Shown piece by piece: positions 5,113-5,790 of a stretch of DNA of 5,790 nt; the stretch's first letter is position 1, and every line of letters starts with the position of its first letter. The DNA comes from Frankiaceae bacterium (GTDB taxonomy: Bacteria; Actinomycetota; Actinomycetes; JAVEEB01), in assembly GCA_030840665.1 (NCBI GenBank), contig JAVEEB010000333.1, positions 1 to 5,790 on the forward strand, given 5' to 3'. The position numbers and the translations under genes are program-made. The notes under the pieces are model-generated. The model searched no databases. It saw only the letters and a program-made list of their open reading frames with translations, and was not told the DNA's origin.

Positions 5113-5790
5113 TCAGCCCTCTTCGTGTTCCCACGCCATCGGCGCGGAGTAGGTGAAATACCGCTGGGCAATGGCTTGGCTCGCGACGCCGCAGGCTTCC
5201 TCGACGCGGCGCACGTGCCCCGGCAGGTCCTGCAGCAACGTCGTCGTGTCCGCGTACTCGAGGGTGGTTCGGACTCCCCCGATGGCCCGCAGGCCGGCCT
5301 CGGCGGTGCCCGAGCGCTCCCGGGCCGCGGCCAGCTCCAGCAGGCGATCCTCCGCCGTCTGCAGCGCGTGCACGACCGACCGCGGGAATTGCCTGTCCAG
5401 TAACAAGAACTCCGCGACGAGCGCCGGCTCGAGCGAGGCGCCGTGCATCCGCAGGAACGACTCGTGGGCGCCGCACGCGGTCAGCAACGTGGACCATTCC
5501 GGCGCGCCCTCGCCGCTCTGCAGGCGGACGGTCAGCAACCGGGCCGTCATGTCGGCCCGCTCGAGGCTGCGGCCGAGCACGAGGAAGCGCCACCCGTCGT
5601 CGCGCGACAGGGTCGCGTCCGCAAGCCCGGACAGCATCGCGCAGCGTTCGCGGACAAAGCGCAGGAACGTGTACGGCCCCAGCCGCGCAGCCTCGCGGCG
5701 CTGCTCGGGCATCTTCTGCCACGTCACGTTCAGGCATTCCCACAGCTCGCTGGACAGCGTCTCGCGCGCGCCGCGGGCGTTGTCGCGGGC
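5113..5790 (-). CDS. Alpha-E (DUF403) domain protein, C-terminal part
   Basis: The visible 225 residues are the C-terminal part of an all-helical alpha-E protein; the N-terminus lies beyond the right edge (full-length members are usually about 300 residues). Recognisable pieces in order are ARDNARGARETLSSELWECL at the window edge, ARLGPYTFLRFVRERCAM, the hallmark GWRFLVLGRSLERADMTARL, FLLLDRQFPRSVVHALQTAE, and the end RYFTYSAPMAWEHEEG. A GTG at 5725-5727 is not the real start because the frame is open and family-like up to 5790. The domain has no established catalytic activity. Its genes accompany circularly permuted ATP-grasp and transglutaminase-like genes, and the latter follows here after 5 nt. 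An ATP-grasp gene immediately upstream, outside the window, is expected by inference. Confidence 0.93.
   Translation of the reverse strand, partial: ARDNARGARETLSSELWECLNVTWQKMPEQRREAARLGPYTFLRFVRERCAMLSGLADATLSRDDGWRFLVLGRSLERADMTARLLTVRLQSGEGAPEWSTLLTACGAHESFLRMHGASLEPALVAEFLLLDRQFPRSVVHALQTAEDRLLELAAARERSGTAEAGLRAIGGVRTTLEYADTTTLLQDLPGHVRRVEEACGVASQAIAQRYFTYSAPMAWEHEEG

Noticed and set aside
4262..5743. A continuous 493-codon minus-strand frame that could be read as one long protein
   Set aside because: Only its last 281 codons look like a transglutaminase. The preceding part is an Arg/Ala/Pro-rich out-of-frame reading of the alpha-E gene, which itself has family motifs up to its own stop at 5113-5115. 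It is two genes, not a fusion.

Overview
The window looks like chromosomal DNA from a high-GC Gram-positive bacterium (Actinomycetota). Coding regions are very GC-rich (a hand count of 4081-4140 gives about 77% GC). GTG and TTG starts occur, Shine-Dalgarno sequences are clear, and one gene encodes a Thr/Pro-stalked LPXTG surface protein. I cannot name a genus. No rRNA, tRNA, CRISPR array, insertion sequence or prophage gene is visible.

Layout. (1) 1-1308, minus strand: a threonine-degradation operon, tdh (complete) followed 11 bp downstream by the first 88 codons of kbl, which runs off the left edge. Together they convert L-threonine via 2-amino-3-ketobutyrate to glycine and acetyl-CoA. (2) 1526-2335, plus strand: a polytopic membrane protein of the uncharacterised COG4705 type, with a clear four-fold internal repeat. 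(3) 2338-2380: a strong hairpin, probably a shared terminator for the convergent genes on both sides. (4) 2411-3586, minus strand: a secreted sortase substrate with signal peptide, Ser/Thr linker, a four-cysteine domain I do not recognise, a stalk encoded by sixteen contiguous 12-bp units, and a C-terminal LPFTG anchor. (5) 3587-3938: an unusually AT-rich control region (about 50% GC by hand count over 3601-3780). It holds a CRP-like site, a 14-bp perfect palindrome and phased GATTACT direct repeats. (6) 3939-4259, plus strand: a small, lysine-free acidic protein of unknown function. Its stop lies 2 bp from the stop of the next, convergent gene. (7) 4262-5790, minus strand: a transglutaminase-like cysteine protease-fold protein, preceded by an alpha-E (DUF403) protein whose N-terminus lies off the right edge. 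These two usually sit with a circularly permuted ATP-grasp gene, which would be expected just outside the window.

Most genes belong to described families. The least explained parts are the LPFTG protein's globular domain, the 106-residue acidic protein, the four-fold repeat of the COG4705 protein, and the signal-dense region 3600-3852. I did not find convincing evidence for a wholly new multi-gene system here. The alpha-E/transglutaminase pair is the part most likely to belong to a system whose biochemistry is still poorly defined.
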